The notes under the pieces: generated by a model
What the model saw: only the letters and a program-made list of their open reading frames with translations
What the model was told of the DNA's origin: nothing
The model's database searches: none
Program-made: the position numbers and the translations under genes
Shown here: positions 24,162-38,439 of the stretch, in pieces
Position numbering within the stretch: the stretch's first letter is position 1
Layout: each line of letters opens with the position of its first letter
DNA from: Rhopalosiphum padi
Lineage: Eukaryota; Arthropoda; Insecta; Hemiptera; Aphididae
Direction of reading: 5' to 3'
Assembly (NCBI RefSeq): GCF_020882245.1
Contig: NC_083598.1
Coordinates: 46,971,858 to 47,035,857 of the forward strand
Length of the DNA: 64,000 nucleotides

Positions 24162-26758
24162 TCTATAACAGATAATACCAATTACAAAATAATTATTATA
24201 TTTTCGACTTTTGTATTATTAAAATACTATAGATATATTTTAATTTATTTATAATATTAAAGTTATTCGGTATAGACTTTGTATCCACATACGAAAAATA
24301 TTATTTTGCTTTGATTATGCTTGAACCTATATCTATTTAGCTTAAATTATTTTGGAATTTTCTATTTATTCTCCGAAAAATTAAATATTACCATTCGTAC
24401 TATACAATGACTACATTAATAGTAATACATCATTCATAATATTTTTTATTTAGAAAACTGAGACAAAAAAAATGTAAATTGTACCTGACAGTGTTTTCAA
24501 AAAAAAAATTAATACTTTATAACAATGTATACTCGACATTGAAATAATTTAAATAATTATACTATTATTATGTTAAAAATTTTAAAAACACGAAAACAAA
24601 TGCAAAACGATAAACACTTTACTATACTTACTATACATACTCTCAGAAGCGACTTGTTATAAGAATATTAGGAACGACTGCCCCTGGCCTGAAAATGAGT
24701 AGTGTCTAGTGTGTATCTGCTTTGGATGGCATATTGGCATGATGAATATAGTGATACCCATTCGCCCACCTGTTTTAAATTATTATAACAAATTAAATAT
24801 TAATTAATCGATAAAATTCATATTTTTTAAGTTAGTCAGGTTTAATTTTAACAGAAGATTAATTATTAAAGTTAAAATAAGTTTATCTATGATCAATTAT
24901 AAAAGTAAAAGAACTAAAAATAGTACATTGATCCTAGTAAATTTAGTTAGTGGGTGGGTGGGTAGCTTATAAAGCTTATGCTCCTAAAGTTTTAAATACT
25001 CAAGCCACTGCATACTACATATAGTAAGTACCTACTTTACTAATAAAGTAATAACTAATAAGTGACAGCAGAGTGCAGACAGCTATATTTATTATGATTT
25101 TGTCTTTGAAAAAATCATAGATAAACCTATAAATAATACTGATAACAGATAAGATAATTCCTATAAAGTCGTTACTCGTTAATCATTATGACATGTACCT
25201 ATTTATCTAAAGCTTATTGTTTTGGTATAATATGTATTTCATATTTTCATGAAATTTAAAAACTGGGCTAATCACTTTGCAATGAATAATAGGTTTCGAC
25301 TGTCGAGTGTATCAATAACTGGCTACTACCATACAAAGTACGATTCTGAATGAAAATAGTCTGTCAGCACTCAGTATATTATATACTGCCGTCTGTCATA
25401 CTGATAAACTTAAAAATAATATGCTATTAATAATACGCTAAATTATAAACTAATTTTGCCTAAAAACAAATAGTTGCATACGTTTTATATTTATATATTA
25501 TAAAATGATAATCATTAAAATATTATTTTTTTATATAATAAAATCTTAATTTATAATTAGTCTTTTATAGTTATAAGAATCCTAAATTCGTGTCTCATGT
25601 GCTTCGGGGACTCGGGGTTGTATCTAATAGTTATGAATCATGATGATTTTGACTTTGACTTTGATAGTAAATCTAAATTTCAGCGTTTATAATCAAATTG
25701 TAAGTAATAAATTGTTTACTTAGGTATAGAAAATAGAAATATACGTTTAAAGATAGGTACTATCTTCATATTTACAAAGGTAGGAAACGTTTTGCTGTAC
25801 TAAAATTCATAATATTCCTACTTAAAACTCTTAAGTTTCTCGAATTATGTTTTTAAATATTATAACAAAATATTAAAAATAAATTGTTTGGATTTTATAA
25901 TTTCAGTATAAACTATACTTAGTATACTTACTCAATAAAAGGAACCTTAAATTAAATTTTCAAAACTTAGGTAAATAAAAAAAAGTTTTATGAATTTCTA
26001 ACTACAACATAGTTTGCAACTTTTGTGATTTTAACGAATTCCATCAAACTTTAAATGCATATAAAACTAATTGTGCCTATGTATTTTTAATATTGTATGT
26101 AGATATAACAACAACTGAAAACAAATTATGTGGGAACTTGTATTACATATTCAAGAACTTTGATCCCATGAATAATTTAAGGATGATAAAATGATATATA
26201 GTATGATATACGTATGAATTATAGAGATGATAAATTTTCAATTTATTGCTATAAATAGCGCAAAAATTGTATCATGTATAAAAAATAATAATATAAATTA
26301 TAAATATTTTGTGAAATTTTCAAGTATCTTCGGTTATCAGTCTTTAAATTATACAACAAAAAACATTCATCACTTGAAAATAAATAGTTATAATACGAGT
26401 GATTATTCGTTTTTGTTAACATTTTAAACTCAAACGGTATTAAAAATGAATTTGACTTTCCAATAGAAATATTATTTTAATATAGGTTTCAAAACGTATA
26501 AAGAACTTTATTCAAATATTAATTTGATATAAACTGATTATTTGTTATTCATTTCTAACTGCAAAATTAATAAAGTCATTTTTGAGATTTTTTACAAATT
26601 TTGTCAAAATTTAAAATTTAAAAACTCATAAAAAAATATTGTGATTATAAATTATTTATATTTTTTAATTGAGACTTGAGAGATTAAAACCTTATAAATC
26701 AAAACATTTTAGTCGCCTATATGTATATTATATATACATAGATATATATATCTCAATA
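24162..26758. other. Intergenic, no gene seen
   Basis: AT-rich sequence without convincing coding content. At 25340-25370 the motif CGATTCTGAATG followed by CTGTCAGC matches the dispersed family of 52504-53497. A short GGGT tetramer run lies near 24953-24964. Confidence 0.45.
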
Positions 26759-26766
26759 AATAATTC

Positions 26767-27619
26767 GGCTATCTTGTCGTATATGCGCTCTACCGGCGAC
26801 ATTACAACTGCAGTATGCGCTCTACCGTTTGATTGCATTCTACCGTTTTTACCATTCTAATTGTAAGTAATACAATTACACCATACATAGGTACAAGCAT
26901 TAATTTTATATACAGATAAGTCTAACTATGGGAATATTTGAAAACCGTATTTTTAGATTTATTTTATTTCAACAAACATTGTAGTTGTATCTGGGCCGGC
27001 ACGGATTACGATTACAACTTATAGATTGAAAAATAAAATTATTATATAAATTAAATCATAAAGTAAAAAATAATAATATACACGTAAACCAAATAAAAGA
27101 AGTAAAAAAAAAATAATAATAATATTAATAACACACGTAAAATACAATAAATAATTAACCAATGAGTCAATAAGTGTTATACCATATCAAATGTTACAAA
27201 CAATTATAAATTATAATGTATTGTATAAAATGCTATAAAATATTTATATAAGACCGTTCGTCATCGTCTCATTTTTTTTTTTAAATAATCAGAAAAAATA
27301 AAAATAAAATAAATATAATAATATAGGTAATTAAAAAATTAGTAGCCGATTCTTCGTTTTGAATTATACTATAAAATTCTTTTGCAAGCATATTGAAAAG
27401 TGAAAATAAAAACTGTGTAAACCCAAGAACTGTCAGCCAATGACTAAATACATTATTAATACACTAAAAATTATATCATGCAGTAAAAGAGAGTGCTAAT
27501 CTTTATTAACATTAAGTCAAGATAGTAAAGATAAATTGGGTAGTAGAGCGCATACGACAAGCATACCGTAATTGCAGGTAGACCGCGATCTACGGTAGAG
27601 CGCATACGACAAGATAGCC
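26767..27619. mobile_element. 853-bp non-autonomous element, 8-bp duplications, MULE-like
   Basis: Left end GGCTATCTTGTCGTATATGC and right end GCATACGACAAGATAGCC are inverted repeats of about 27 bp, running on into CGCTCTACCG. The flanks carry an exact 8-bp direct repeat, AATAATTC, at 26759-26766 and 27620-27627. Extra subterminal copies of the GTAGAGCGCATAC motif occur at both ends (26811-26825 inverted, 27544-27560 direct). A GG-starting inverted repeat with 8-bp duplication and repeated subterminal motifs suggests a Mutator-like or related superfamily, but this is not proven. The AT-rich middle codes for nothing visible. Confidence 0.75.
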
Positions 27620-27627
27620 AATAATTC

Positions 27628-30600
27628 AAAACATTTTGAAAATTATACTATACATAGAAAATAATAATACCTATAAGCACTTTGTAAAAGTTTCTACGGT
27701 TATTAATTTTTGAATTATAATAAAATAAATATATCTAGTCAGAAACTGGGTTAGCGTAGAGTAACTTGGGGTACCTATAATAGCACGTAGGATAAAATGA
27801 ATTATTGTGTATAATTAATAATTTAATATTTGCCATCTGGTACCTATTCTGGTTAAGTTGGTTTGTTATTATGATTTTACTATCATAGCTAAACAGTAAA
27901 CATGATAAAACATTTTCTTCAACTGTTGATGAAGTTTCGACGTCAACATGAGATTAAGTATTAATTTCATTCATTTTATGTAATATTATAATATAAGATT
28001 TTAATAGTATATAGAATATAGAAATATTAATAAAAACTAATTAATGACACGTTAGGCGTTGCTTTCATTTATTATCGTATAGTACAATTAGGCGACTATA
28101 CGTCAATACTAGTAAAATATTGATATAATAAAACAATTGAAATATACTACGAAATACGAGTACTATTTATGTATAAAATCATATTGGGATAAAATTATTC
28201 AGTGAATATGGGGCAAAAGTGCTCAGTATTTCTTACCCGATTAGGTCCTACCTTTTATAAACATTTTATTTGTATATACTCGTAGCTTCAAAATTAATAT
28301 TTAAACATTTAGTTATACCGTTATATGAATTTAAACATAGCTATTATTTAAGTTGATATTGCTTTAATTTTATTTTTTAGTTATTTTTTTTAAAATTTAT
28401 ATATGTATATGTTTTTATTTATATAGTGATGTGCTGTTTCTTGATTAAAAAATTGTTTTAATTTTATTTGTTTTATATACTTACAGACTATAGTTATTAT
28501 TTGTTCATAAATAATGAATAAAATCATACTATCATAGCCAATTTTCAAGTTTGAATAATCTTTAGATATATAAAATATAAAAACATTCGCTTTTTTTACC
28601 TCAACCATGTGTTAGACATATTTATTATAATTTATAATTGCTTAGAATTTTTGGTATTTACTTAGGTAAAATCAACTTTTTAATCGAAAATGACAAATTT
28701 ACGTTATATTTATAATAAAATAACAACATTACTTACATAATACAATATGCCAAAAACGTGTATATTACCACATAACAGACAATAGTTATTAAATGAAAAG
28801 TGCGCCATTATACCCCAGGTTACACAAAACATTACCGTTTCCCTAATCTTTTCATTGTTATTCCCAATTAAAAAAAAGTATTGAATATTTTTAATCGTGA
28901 CCTCTTTAAAGTACATACCTACTAAATCAAATTTTCTATTCAAAACAACCCTCAAAATTAAAAGTCAAAACATTTTATTAACTATTTATTGTGTGCACTG
29001 ACACAAAAAAACACATATCATTGTAAAATAAATAGATCGTTCTATTCAGAAACAAAAATATTATTAATTTAATTATACCTGTAAAGTACTATAATAGCTT
29101 TCAGCTTTAGCTTTATCTACAAGCTTCAAGTTTCAAGAATTTAGCAAAACATAACATTTTTTATTAATACTCTTAAAAAAAATCGAAAATGTAAAAAGCC
29201 TATAAATAGGGTAAAATTATAGTCTATATGTATAATGGATAGATTCTCAAATTCTCCATGTCTCTTTAGTATCTAAAATATTTAAAAAAATTAAAAGAAT
29301 CACACTGTATATACACATAACACATTTACATTAATACCTACAATGTATGTAACTAGATAACTTTTTACGCAGTTAATACGCCTATACCTATATTGACAAA
29401 TTACCTTTAGGTATATAATATACCTATTACCTAATATCTATATGCTCTAACAGTTTACGTCTATTGTCATGTTTAACAACCATTTAACAAATGATGAGTA
29501 TAGTTATATAGTTATATCATAAAGGTATATTAAGTATATTGTACCTATCTATTATCTATACTTAGTTAGTATAGTTACTAAAAACAGTAAAAACAATAAG
29601 TTCAAAATAAAATAAATGTTTAATATACTTACATTGACTTGTTAAAGTCGTATATTATGGTAAACAAAAACAGATAATTCCACATTAAATATTAATAATA
29701 ATATTATGTATAGAAGTTTGTAAGACTTTGGAGAGAAATGGTGGAACCGGACAAAAGCCTTTATGGCTTATAAGCGCCAAAAAAAAGTTATGTACAAGAT
29801 AGATACAGATGATACAACTATATAAATAATGCCCATACTATTTTTCGTCTACTGGTGTATTTTATTTTCATTACTCCGGTTGATGTTAACAAATATCTAG
29901 ATTATAAAACCGCATAACACCACGGTTATTTATATTTGATCTATAAGACCATGAACATAGGCTTTTGAATTTTGATAAGGTAACCGGATAGATAATTATT
30001 TATTTTAAATAAATATAAAATATTTATTGGTTTTAGGTGATAATTTATTTCTGATAGTTGATCAACAATTTTTAATTTTTAATTTGAAAGGATCATTGTA
30101 TATAGATTGCATTGGACTTCGATTAACTTACATTATTCCAGAAAAATTCTCAAAATTGTTTAAGTATTTAGACGTACATAATTTCTGAAAATAGTTTTTT
30201 AAACAAAGACCATGTGGTAATCTAAGATATTATATGTTATTTTACATCGGTATTTTGAACTAATAATTTTTTAGTTTTAAGTAAATTATCATATCATGAA
30301 AATTTTAACTTATTTTACGAAGTGTTTTATTTAACTTTGACCCTGTTTTATACTTCAGCGGGGCGCGATTGTAAACAGGACTCACTAGGGAATAGGGATC
30401 ACCAATTATTATTTTTGGAGACCCATGGGTCGTCATTTGGTGATCTCTAGTGGCTCTATTATTCACTAATTCACTATACATTAATTAATATAGATAATTA
30501 TAATTTATATGGTATATTTGGTATATAATAGTTTAAATAGTTATATCTATTATATAGTTGAAGAATCCGTTAAAAATCATGAAAAATATAAGTAAATATA

Positions 30601-33600
30601 GTAACAAAGAATCAGCAATAAAATAAATTATTTGTAAAAACTATTAAACGTTTGGCTTTTGTCATAAAACAAAATATGAATAGGTATAATATCTCATCAT
30701 CCTAAACGACTTAAAATTATTACACTGAATGGTGTTTAATGTATATTGTGTGCCTGTATGGTTACTGCAGGATTTATAGAGCACCTCCGCAAGATATGTA
30801 AACTTTATGTGGTACATGAAGTTTTATAATTTCATTTATATATTGATATTGATAGATTATAATTTTAATTAAATCTATAATCATTATTTTAAATGTAGAT
30901 TTTAGAATATCTACATTGGCATATATTTATAAAAACTGCGAGTAGTTACATACTATATAGGTATACTGATGTACTACATCAATGCTCGATCAGAATTCAG
31001 TCATTTTAATAAAACCATGTAGCTACTATTGCGTACAATCGATCGTGCCATGGTATAATTTTGAGCGTTATACTTATATTTCACTGTTGTTTTTATTTGT
31101 TTCTATAATTCTTAACAGATATACGCTATAGGCCTATAGCATATAAGGTTTTATACATTATTTATAAATATTAATCTATAAACTATAATATGTATATTGT
31201 ATATATATAGTGCAATAAACCATTTATAATATGTACAACGATATGAGTCCAAGTAGGTACTTTAAGTAATAATGATCATGGAAAAATCGGACACACAGAA
31301 AAATAATAAATGAACAATAATTTAGTATAATATAGTATTCCAGAATAATGTTGTTGCAATAAATTACCTTTATATATTTTTAAATTATATGCATTTGTAA
31401 ACTTACATTTCAAGACATACTTTATAATTACTATACTATAATAGTATAGTATATACTGTATACGTAGTATGCATTATACATATTACACAATAGCTTTTAT
31501 TATATATTATATAAATAGACAAGAATAAAGAAGCAAAATAATATCAAATTAATTTACATCAAAATATTTTGTCAAATAATTTTTGGTCAATATTATTTTT
31601 TAAAACTGCTTTAAAAATAAATAAAACACGTTTTATACAACGAGAAAGAGAATTTTAAATTTAAATTATGTTTTTTATATCGCATTTCATAATATTATGC
31701 TGGTTTTCCATATCATACTTAATTTATTCTATTGAATCTAAGCGTCCAAATCGTCCAATAATCAAAGAAAGAAAATATTCTCGTTTATAAATAACGATTA
31801 ACGATAAAAAATATTACACAATAATAATTACCGCTATATTAGCGCTATAATGCTGAAAATCATATAATATGTAATTCCTGAATTATTGCAAATTTAAGAA
31901 CACATGGATAAACCAAGATTATTAATTTTAATGAAGGTTATTATTTGAAAAATAAACATATACTAAATTTGTTCTCTAATTAATTTTACTTTTATTTTAT
32001 TTTTACCATATATTGGTATATTTAACCATTTTTGTATTTGATAATTTTTATGCTTGAGCATTTTTTCTTAGCCATTTTAATGTGGACATTTTTACCGATT
32101 ATACATTAATGATTAATATACCATTACTATACAAAGCGCGGCCTTGAATTATTTTGAATCGCAGAGGGATCCGCCGCAGTCGACAGTTTACAACAGTAAT
32201 CATTTTATAAACGTCCCAATGTTAAGATTTTCAGCACACTTATACAGATTACACTTCTCAAAAATACAGGGCTGTGTGAATATTTACAATAATTTAACAT
32301 AGTCACTATAGATCACGGTAATTAATGCGTATAATAGTGGTAGGTACATTATTATATATACGTGGCATTTTAAAATTTTACAAAATAAATATATTTGTTG
32401 TAGTGATAATCGACATCATCGAACGCATAATTTATATAGGTAAATCATTAGGTTACACAATGTGAATCATTATATTCTAAAAAACTAATGAAAAACTGCA
32501 ACTTTAATTGTTAACCACATCTCGACTCCACCTTATACTCTAAGGTACTCTAATAGTCTATAATATATTTATATAACAAATATTATATACTCTACATTCT
32601 ATGATCAATATACTATGTGCGCACATACAAGTTTTAAAATATTTGTCAACCTATTATATTATTATATATGATATGTACGTGTGTGTAATAATACGCAGCA
32701 TATATATCGTTAGCGGGGGAAAAAAATCAATAGCGCGTTCAAAGTGCGTGCGTCGCGGGTGTTCTTTATTATTATATTATTCAATACGCGCAATCACTGC
32801 GTATATTATAATACACGTTATATATTATACATAGCTAGGCAGCTTGATAAATTATTATAATATTTTTATAATGTGTAAAACGCACTTAAAAGCAAACCAA
32901 AACTCCCACGATCCGCTTCTTTAAAGTAAACGATAAAAAATAAAAAAAATAAACGTATAGTCAGATCAACGAAAGCAAAATGGAACCAATATATCTAATG
33001 TCCGAACTCTGCAGTCTGCAGTCCATATTTTGGACATTTAGTACACCGCCTTCACATGCGTTAACTTTATTATTAAGCGTATTAATTAAGTGTTATTTAT
33101 ATTATTATTATTTAAGTGAAAATATAACGCTATTCGCTGCTAATCACTAATTGGGGGAAAAAAAACTTTAACGCTGCAGCGATGGCGGTCATTCGTATCA
33201 TACTACCTAATAAATTTATAAATTATATAATATATTGTCAAAAAAATGCATATAAATAGGTAATAATCTTTATTACTTATTAGATCTGTAAAAAAAAATA
33301 ATTTAATGTACCTACCTATATAATATAATATTAACGTATGCCGCAAACAAACGCTGTTTTATTTATAAAGTGCACGTTTGTATTGTACAGTCTATATAAC
33401 ATTATTATTCGAGATAATTGCACAGCTGTAATTGCATGTCGGCGGACTTTATTTAGTAATAATGTTCTATGCAATCATATAAATTATTATATATCATGAG
33501 ATGATGTCTACACCTGTCCTATAAATAATTCAACCAAACTAGTGCCTAAACATATGTATATACAATATACATAATATTATAATATTATTGTGAAAAATTC

Positions 33601-35206
33601 GGATCGACGACATAATAGTGCAGCGAAATAAAATAGATTTATGTAGCTAGGTACATAGCTAACTTGAACTGCATCATGAATAAAAACTTTAACAGAGCAA
33701 GTAGATATAATGTGAAGAGTATAGTATATATTATACACTATACTGATATTCTGGCCGCTGTCGGGTGAACGAAATAATGTTATTGATCGGTTTTACCGAC
33801 AATATTCAAATAATGTAAAATGTGTAGTACCTATATCATGTAGTGTTATATATTATATTATACTGTTTAGTCGTGACTAAATATAACGTTTAGTAATGGT
33901 GAGTTTATATGCACGCTACACAGGAACATAGAAATATTGGAGTTGTTTTTAATCAAAAGTAGGTACATTGTTATAGCGTGAAATATATTAAAACACCCAG
34001 ACTTTGATTGCATTTTTAAGTAGTTTAATCAATCAAATAGTGTTCAATAATTAACATGTTTAAAATAAAAATATTTTATAAAAATTATAATTTTAATATC
34101 ACGAGTTATGAGTTTATAAGATGACCATAAAATATAAATATTAAAAACTAAGGCCAAAAAAGAATTGTTGGTTTAACTCTAATAGTTTAGTTATACATTG
34201 TTGAAATATTGAATTATTTAAAGTGAATATAGTTTTTTAATTACATGCATTTTGTTATGAAATTAACATCAAGACGAGTATATCTACTCAAATCAAATTA
34301 TTTGACAATATAATTAATATTAATATAACAATATATGTATATATACATTATATATATTATATATACAATATATACATAATATATACCTTATTAGTTATTA
34401 CTTATTAGCTATTAATATAGTTTATTTAAATTTAATGTTGTCAACGCAATCAGCAAGCTAAAAAAGTATTTGTTATGAGTTATAAGCTGTGGGTTGAAAT
34501 TCCAGTTTGAATAGTGCTATTTTAATCAGGAACTTATTTATTTATAATATATATTACGTTTATATTATATTATTTTGTATTAGATTCTGATACAATAGTG
34601 ACGAGTGTAAAAGTGATTTTTGTGGTTAAACATTTTTATATCAGAAATAATAATGCTTCAATATTGAGATTTCAGGGTAGTTTCTTATAGCAAATTGGAT
34701 CCAATCGATATTTAAAGGCAAAAAGTTCCCAATGCCTTTAAGAGTTATACTCTAACGGGAATAGGTACTTACGCCGCAGTTACGCAACACACTAACACCT
34801 GATGAGGTTTTCGACGAAATCAATTTTGTTTTTTTGTAACAATTCAAAAATGAATAATCATTAAAGCATTAACCGCGCGTGGATACATTAAAATGTTCAT
34901 GAAATATTTGTTAATATATTCTAGACAATTAGTAGACATATATAATTTTCAAAATGTTTCGACTATTTATACTATTTATAAACATTTGCAGTTTTCTACT
35001 GTTTTAGTTTTATTTTTTTATTTATGTCGATGAAAATAAAGTTTTTAAGTCAAGTATGTGGCACGTAATTCGTGACCTGAATAGTTATACCTTATACGTA
35101 TAAGTATATCTAATTTTATGTTGATTTGTGTAACCCAAATATAATTTGTATACCTATCTGCAGTAATTAAAAATCGTTGGATCGCACAATATAAGTAGCT
35201 TACCTG
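27628..35206. other. Long gene-free AT-rich region
   Basis: About 7.6 kb without a supportable exon on either strand. It has AT palindromes (for example 31425-31455 and 33718-33750), an end fragment of the dispersed 1-kb family at 28991-29058, and a somewhat GC-richer patch at about 32690-32765. Open frames here are short, AT-biased and without family resemblance. Confidence 0.45.
28991..29058 (+). repeat. Dispersed 1-kb family, right-end fragment
   Basis: GTGTGCACTGACACAAAAA followed by CATATCATTGTAAAATAAAT and TATTCAGAAAC matches the right end of 52504-53497 at many positions. Confidence 0.5.
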
Positions 35207-35208
35207 TA

Positions 35209-36145
35209 TACTGCCGCGCTAATCGCAAACAAGATAACTCCAGTCAACATGATTATTGAGAACCACCAAATAACGTTTTTAACAGTAAATCAAGCCTAAA
35301 AATAGTGTTTATACAAAAAATTTGGTCAAACCTTGTGCTGATATATCTAATTTTATATCTAGAATTGGTTGAACACTTTTTATTTTAACTTTATTGAGTT
35401 TTTTAAGGAGAAAATGGACTTATCATAAGTTCGATATCGGAGTATTAAGCGACAAATTGGTAACTCCATATAATAATGGACTTACTGGGTTATTGCTTAG
35501 ACTTTTTTGGACGTACCTTATTTAAGTCTATGATAATACAACATTATCGGATCTACATTCTACATAGTCTATAGTTTTTACCTAGCACGTGTGATCACGG
35601 TTTAAAAAGTATAAGTTATAAATTAATAAATTATAATAAATAATGATAAACGATTCAAAGCGAGACAGCTGTAGTTGTATTATATTACTATAATAATTAA
35701 TATTTTTAAACTGAGCGTTTGATCGTATTATCATGTTAATAAATGATAAGAATAAATACATTGATGACCATGACGAGACCATAATATTCTTAACAATATC
35801 AGTTTAGTAAATTACAAAATAATATATCAAATAATAATTGTTCCTAATTTATAAAATGTGACTATAGTTTATGTGTTATGTCACGTACATACCCTTTTTT
35901 TCTAACGTATGAACATAAGCCAAAACGCTCAAAACACGGTAACTCCGTTCTTTTTCACGTGATATACTGAGTTTTTGCTTAAAAAACAACAAATATATTG
36001 GACTTACCACATATTTTTTTATTTTAAATTTCATTTTAAGATGGGTTTTAATAGGAAATACGCTATTTGTACATCAAAAATCGGTGTAAAACCACTCATT
36101 TTACCTATAGAAACAAAAATGGAGTTTTTGCTTAGCACGGCAGTA
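35209..36145. mobile_element. 937-bp TA-flanked element with inverted ends
   Basis: Left end TACTGCCGCGCTAATCGCAA and the inverse of the right end, TACTGCCGTGCTAAGCAAAA, both followed nearby by ACTCCA, form terminal inverted repeats. Both are bounded by TA (35207-35208 and 36146-36147), the target of Tc1/mariner elements. Related GTTTTTGCTTA and AACTCC motifs recur inside. No transposase frame is visible. Confidence 0.6.
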
Positions 36146-36696
36146 TAATGTACACCACATTCCTAAAAAACTAAACGATACCTAAAAAAAAAAAAAATAT
36201 AAAACTTATTTTTTTACACTGTTTATACATCTTTCGTGTTTTTTTTTTTTGTATCTATATGAATTGGTTATAATTTTATAAATAATAATATAATTTCCTG
36301 TTAAAATAAGGGATGTCGTCATAAATTAGTATAAAATCGAGTTTCTCAAACGTCTGTACCTATACAGATCACATGATGTATACGTACATAGGTACAACTC
36401 AAGCCGGTAAATCAAATTATATTTTAAAAATTATACTATTTGCCATATAATTATATTATATTAGTATATAAAGGAATAAATACATATCATATTATTATCA
36501 TATAAATAAAATAAAATATAAATGTATACATTTTATTATAATAATATAATACATAGCGGGTAATATGATCTGCAGCGTCACGGCGGTTGTCGTACAGTGC
36601 TTTCCGTCGACTTGCCAAGGAGGTTGGGTTTTTCGGCAATAAGCTCTCCCCCCACGGTCGCGGAGGCCGCCACCGCCCTGTTCAGTACTTGAGCTG
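36146..36696. other. AT-rich to GC-rich transition before BTB gene
   Basis: AT-rich to about 36550, then abruptly GC-rich. The minus-strand open frame at 36498-36833 runs across this boundary and is probably a by-product of GC-rich promoter DNA. No gene is supported. Confidence 0.4.
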
Positions 36697-36798
36697 ATGG
36701 GGCGAAGAGAGGCGTTCGGATGTATAACGTGGTGGCGGCGGCGGCGGCGCGTGCTCGGTATATATAGTGTGCTACGACTACTGCGACTACGGAACAGT
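36697..36798 (+). promoter_or_regulatory. Putative core promoter of BTB zinc-finger gene
   Basis: A GC-rich block with a GGC run (36733-36749), a TATATATA box at 36759-36766 and an initiator-like ACAGT at 36794-36798, about 35 bp downstream. A second TCAGT lies at 36837-36841. Position fits the first exon of the plus-strand gene whose coding exons begin at 41200. Inferred from motifs. Confidence 0.4.
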
Positions 36799-37136
36799 GG
36801 CGGCCGCCGCGTCATCGGCGGTGCCAAAATCAATAATCAGTATTGTTTATCGATTTTTTTCTCTGCGCTCAACCGTCGCCGAAGCCGCGCGCGTTTCCCA
36901 TACAAGCCGCCCCCGTGCAGTGTGCGTATAGCGCGTGTACATGCTCCTGCCTCGCCGACCGCTTATTTTCGCCGCGCCGACCAGTCCGTCGCCCGTCCGT
37001 CCCGTGCAGCAGCCGTCGTACACGCATCGCCGCCGCCGCTAGCAGCTGCCGGACTTGTCGTAGCCGCGCGCCATCGGCTGCAGCGCAGAAGTTGGCGTTG
37101 TGGATCCGTTGCCGGACGAAAGGTTAGCGATCGCAG
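36797..37136 (+). other. Putative 5'UTR exon of BTB zinc-finger gene
   Basis: GC-rich transcript-like sequence, unlike the AT-rich flanks, ending at a donor CGCAG|GTAAAA (exon end 37136). The only acceptor that fits downstream is TTGTTGCAG at 41176-41184, directly before the BTB coding exon, giving a 4.05-kb first intron. Small open frames here on both strands are probably not coding. Confidence 0.4.
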
Positions 37137-37255
37137 GTAAAAAAAAAAAAAATTATATGAACAAAACGCCGAGAGATCTATCGTAGTCGCGAGTGTACCG
37201 CGTAATTGGCACGTATAAAACTTATTCATATATATAGTAGTCGCACGTCACCGCA

Positions 37256-37313
37256 ACCACCACCGCCACCACCACCACCACCACCGCCACCGCCACCGCC
37301 AACAGCCACCACC
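37256..37313 (+). repeat. (CCACCR)n microsatellite
   Basis: A run of CCACCA and CCACCG units about 58 bp long in the first intron, 120 bp after the putative donor. Confidence 0.8.
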
Positions 37314-37914
37314 TGGCTATAAAATGGTACTAATTACGGCTTACGAATCGTGACTAACAATAATAGGTACAATACTATTATGATATAAATTATATTACGT
37401 TAATTTTATATTTCTAGCCGATGATAATAGGAATGCCGCGACAAAAAGTTCGTTAATAAACCGGTTGTCGCCGCGGATATATTATAATATACCGGCTATC
37501 TAAATAATAACGAGTAATTATTTTTATTTCAAGCTTCTGTAGTGGACTTACATCGTGTATATTATATTATAGTATATTACATATACCAACTTCGCCTGTG
37601 ATGCGTTATAATAAATAATACTGCAAACGGTTCACCAAACATGCTCATTGATCATCCCCCCCTCCTGCGTTTTCCCTCTAAATAATGAATTTATTCAAAT
37701 TCTAATTTATCATATTTTTAAGCACATATTTATTCTTGTTAATAATTTACAGTAAAAAATGTTTGGAGGATTATCCTGTATATATTCTTGTAATACTATG
37801 GTACCTAGCTATTGGGTATATCATTGCTCAGTACCTAATAGTTGTATACAATGTGTTTCTATTTAATCACTAAATGTTTAATTTTATTATTATTATTATT
37901 ATATAAGAATAAAC

Positions 37915-37960
37915 GTGATAGCTCGATGTGGGATCGAACCCCACCCACGCGTAAATCCGT
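37915..37960 (-). other. tRNA T-arm-like segment (possible SINE remnant)
   Basis: On the minus strand GTGGGGTTCGATCCCAC can fold as a 5-bp stem with a GTTCGAT loop and contains a B-box. An (AAT)n tract follows downstream on that strand. No A-box or full cloverleaf fits at the right spacing, so this is not called a tRNA. Confidence 0.3.
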
Positions 37961-38439
37961 ATGGCACTAATTTTCGTATATTCAGTTGTCTATACGGTGT
38001 AGTGCAGGAATTGATAATCATGCGAAAAACTACCCCAGCACGTGAGCTTTACATTATTATATTTTTCCGTAACTTAAATATATATTATTTTATTTTAAAC
38101 TTAGAATTGTACTACCTGTAACCTCTTATTTACAACAAACACAACGTAAATATGTTATGGGTTAATATTTGTAATAAGGCCTCTCCCATTGAATACCAAA
38201 AAAAAATATACATATACATATATAATAAAATAATTATTATATAATATATTAAGTATTATAGTTATCTGCCTTTTGCCGCAATTATATAAGAAAGCGATTG
38301 GGATGTTAAAAACTCCCTAGTTTAATTTTAGCATACACAGTTGACTATAGATCCAAAATGTTATAAATTAAGAAAATATTTTATTTTACCTAAAATTTCA
38401 AGTATTTACAGTTATTCATTTTTAAATTAAAACAAAAAA

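Noticed and set aside
34320..34385. Large AT palindrome as a functional hairpin
   Set aside because: Composed almost wholly of TA/AT steps; such palindromes are common by chance and slippage in this composition.
36498..37229. Several open frames of 88-147 codons on both strands in the GC-rich block
   Set aside because: The Arg/Ala/Pro-rich products change character with every frame, as expected of a GC-rich promoter and 5'UTR; no domain is seen.
37915..38000. Functional tRNA gene
   Set aside because: The T-arm is good, but no matching acceptor stem, D-arm or anticodon arm could be fitted at proper distance.
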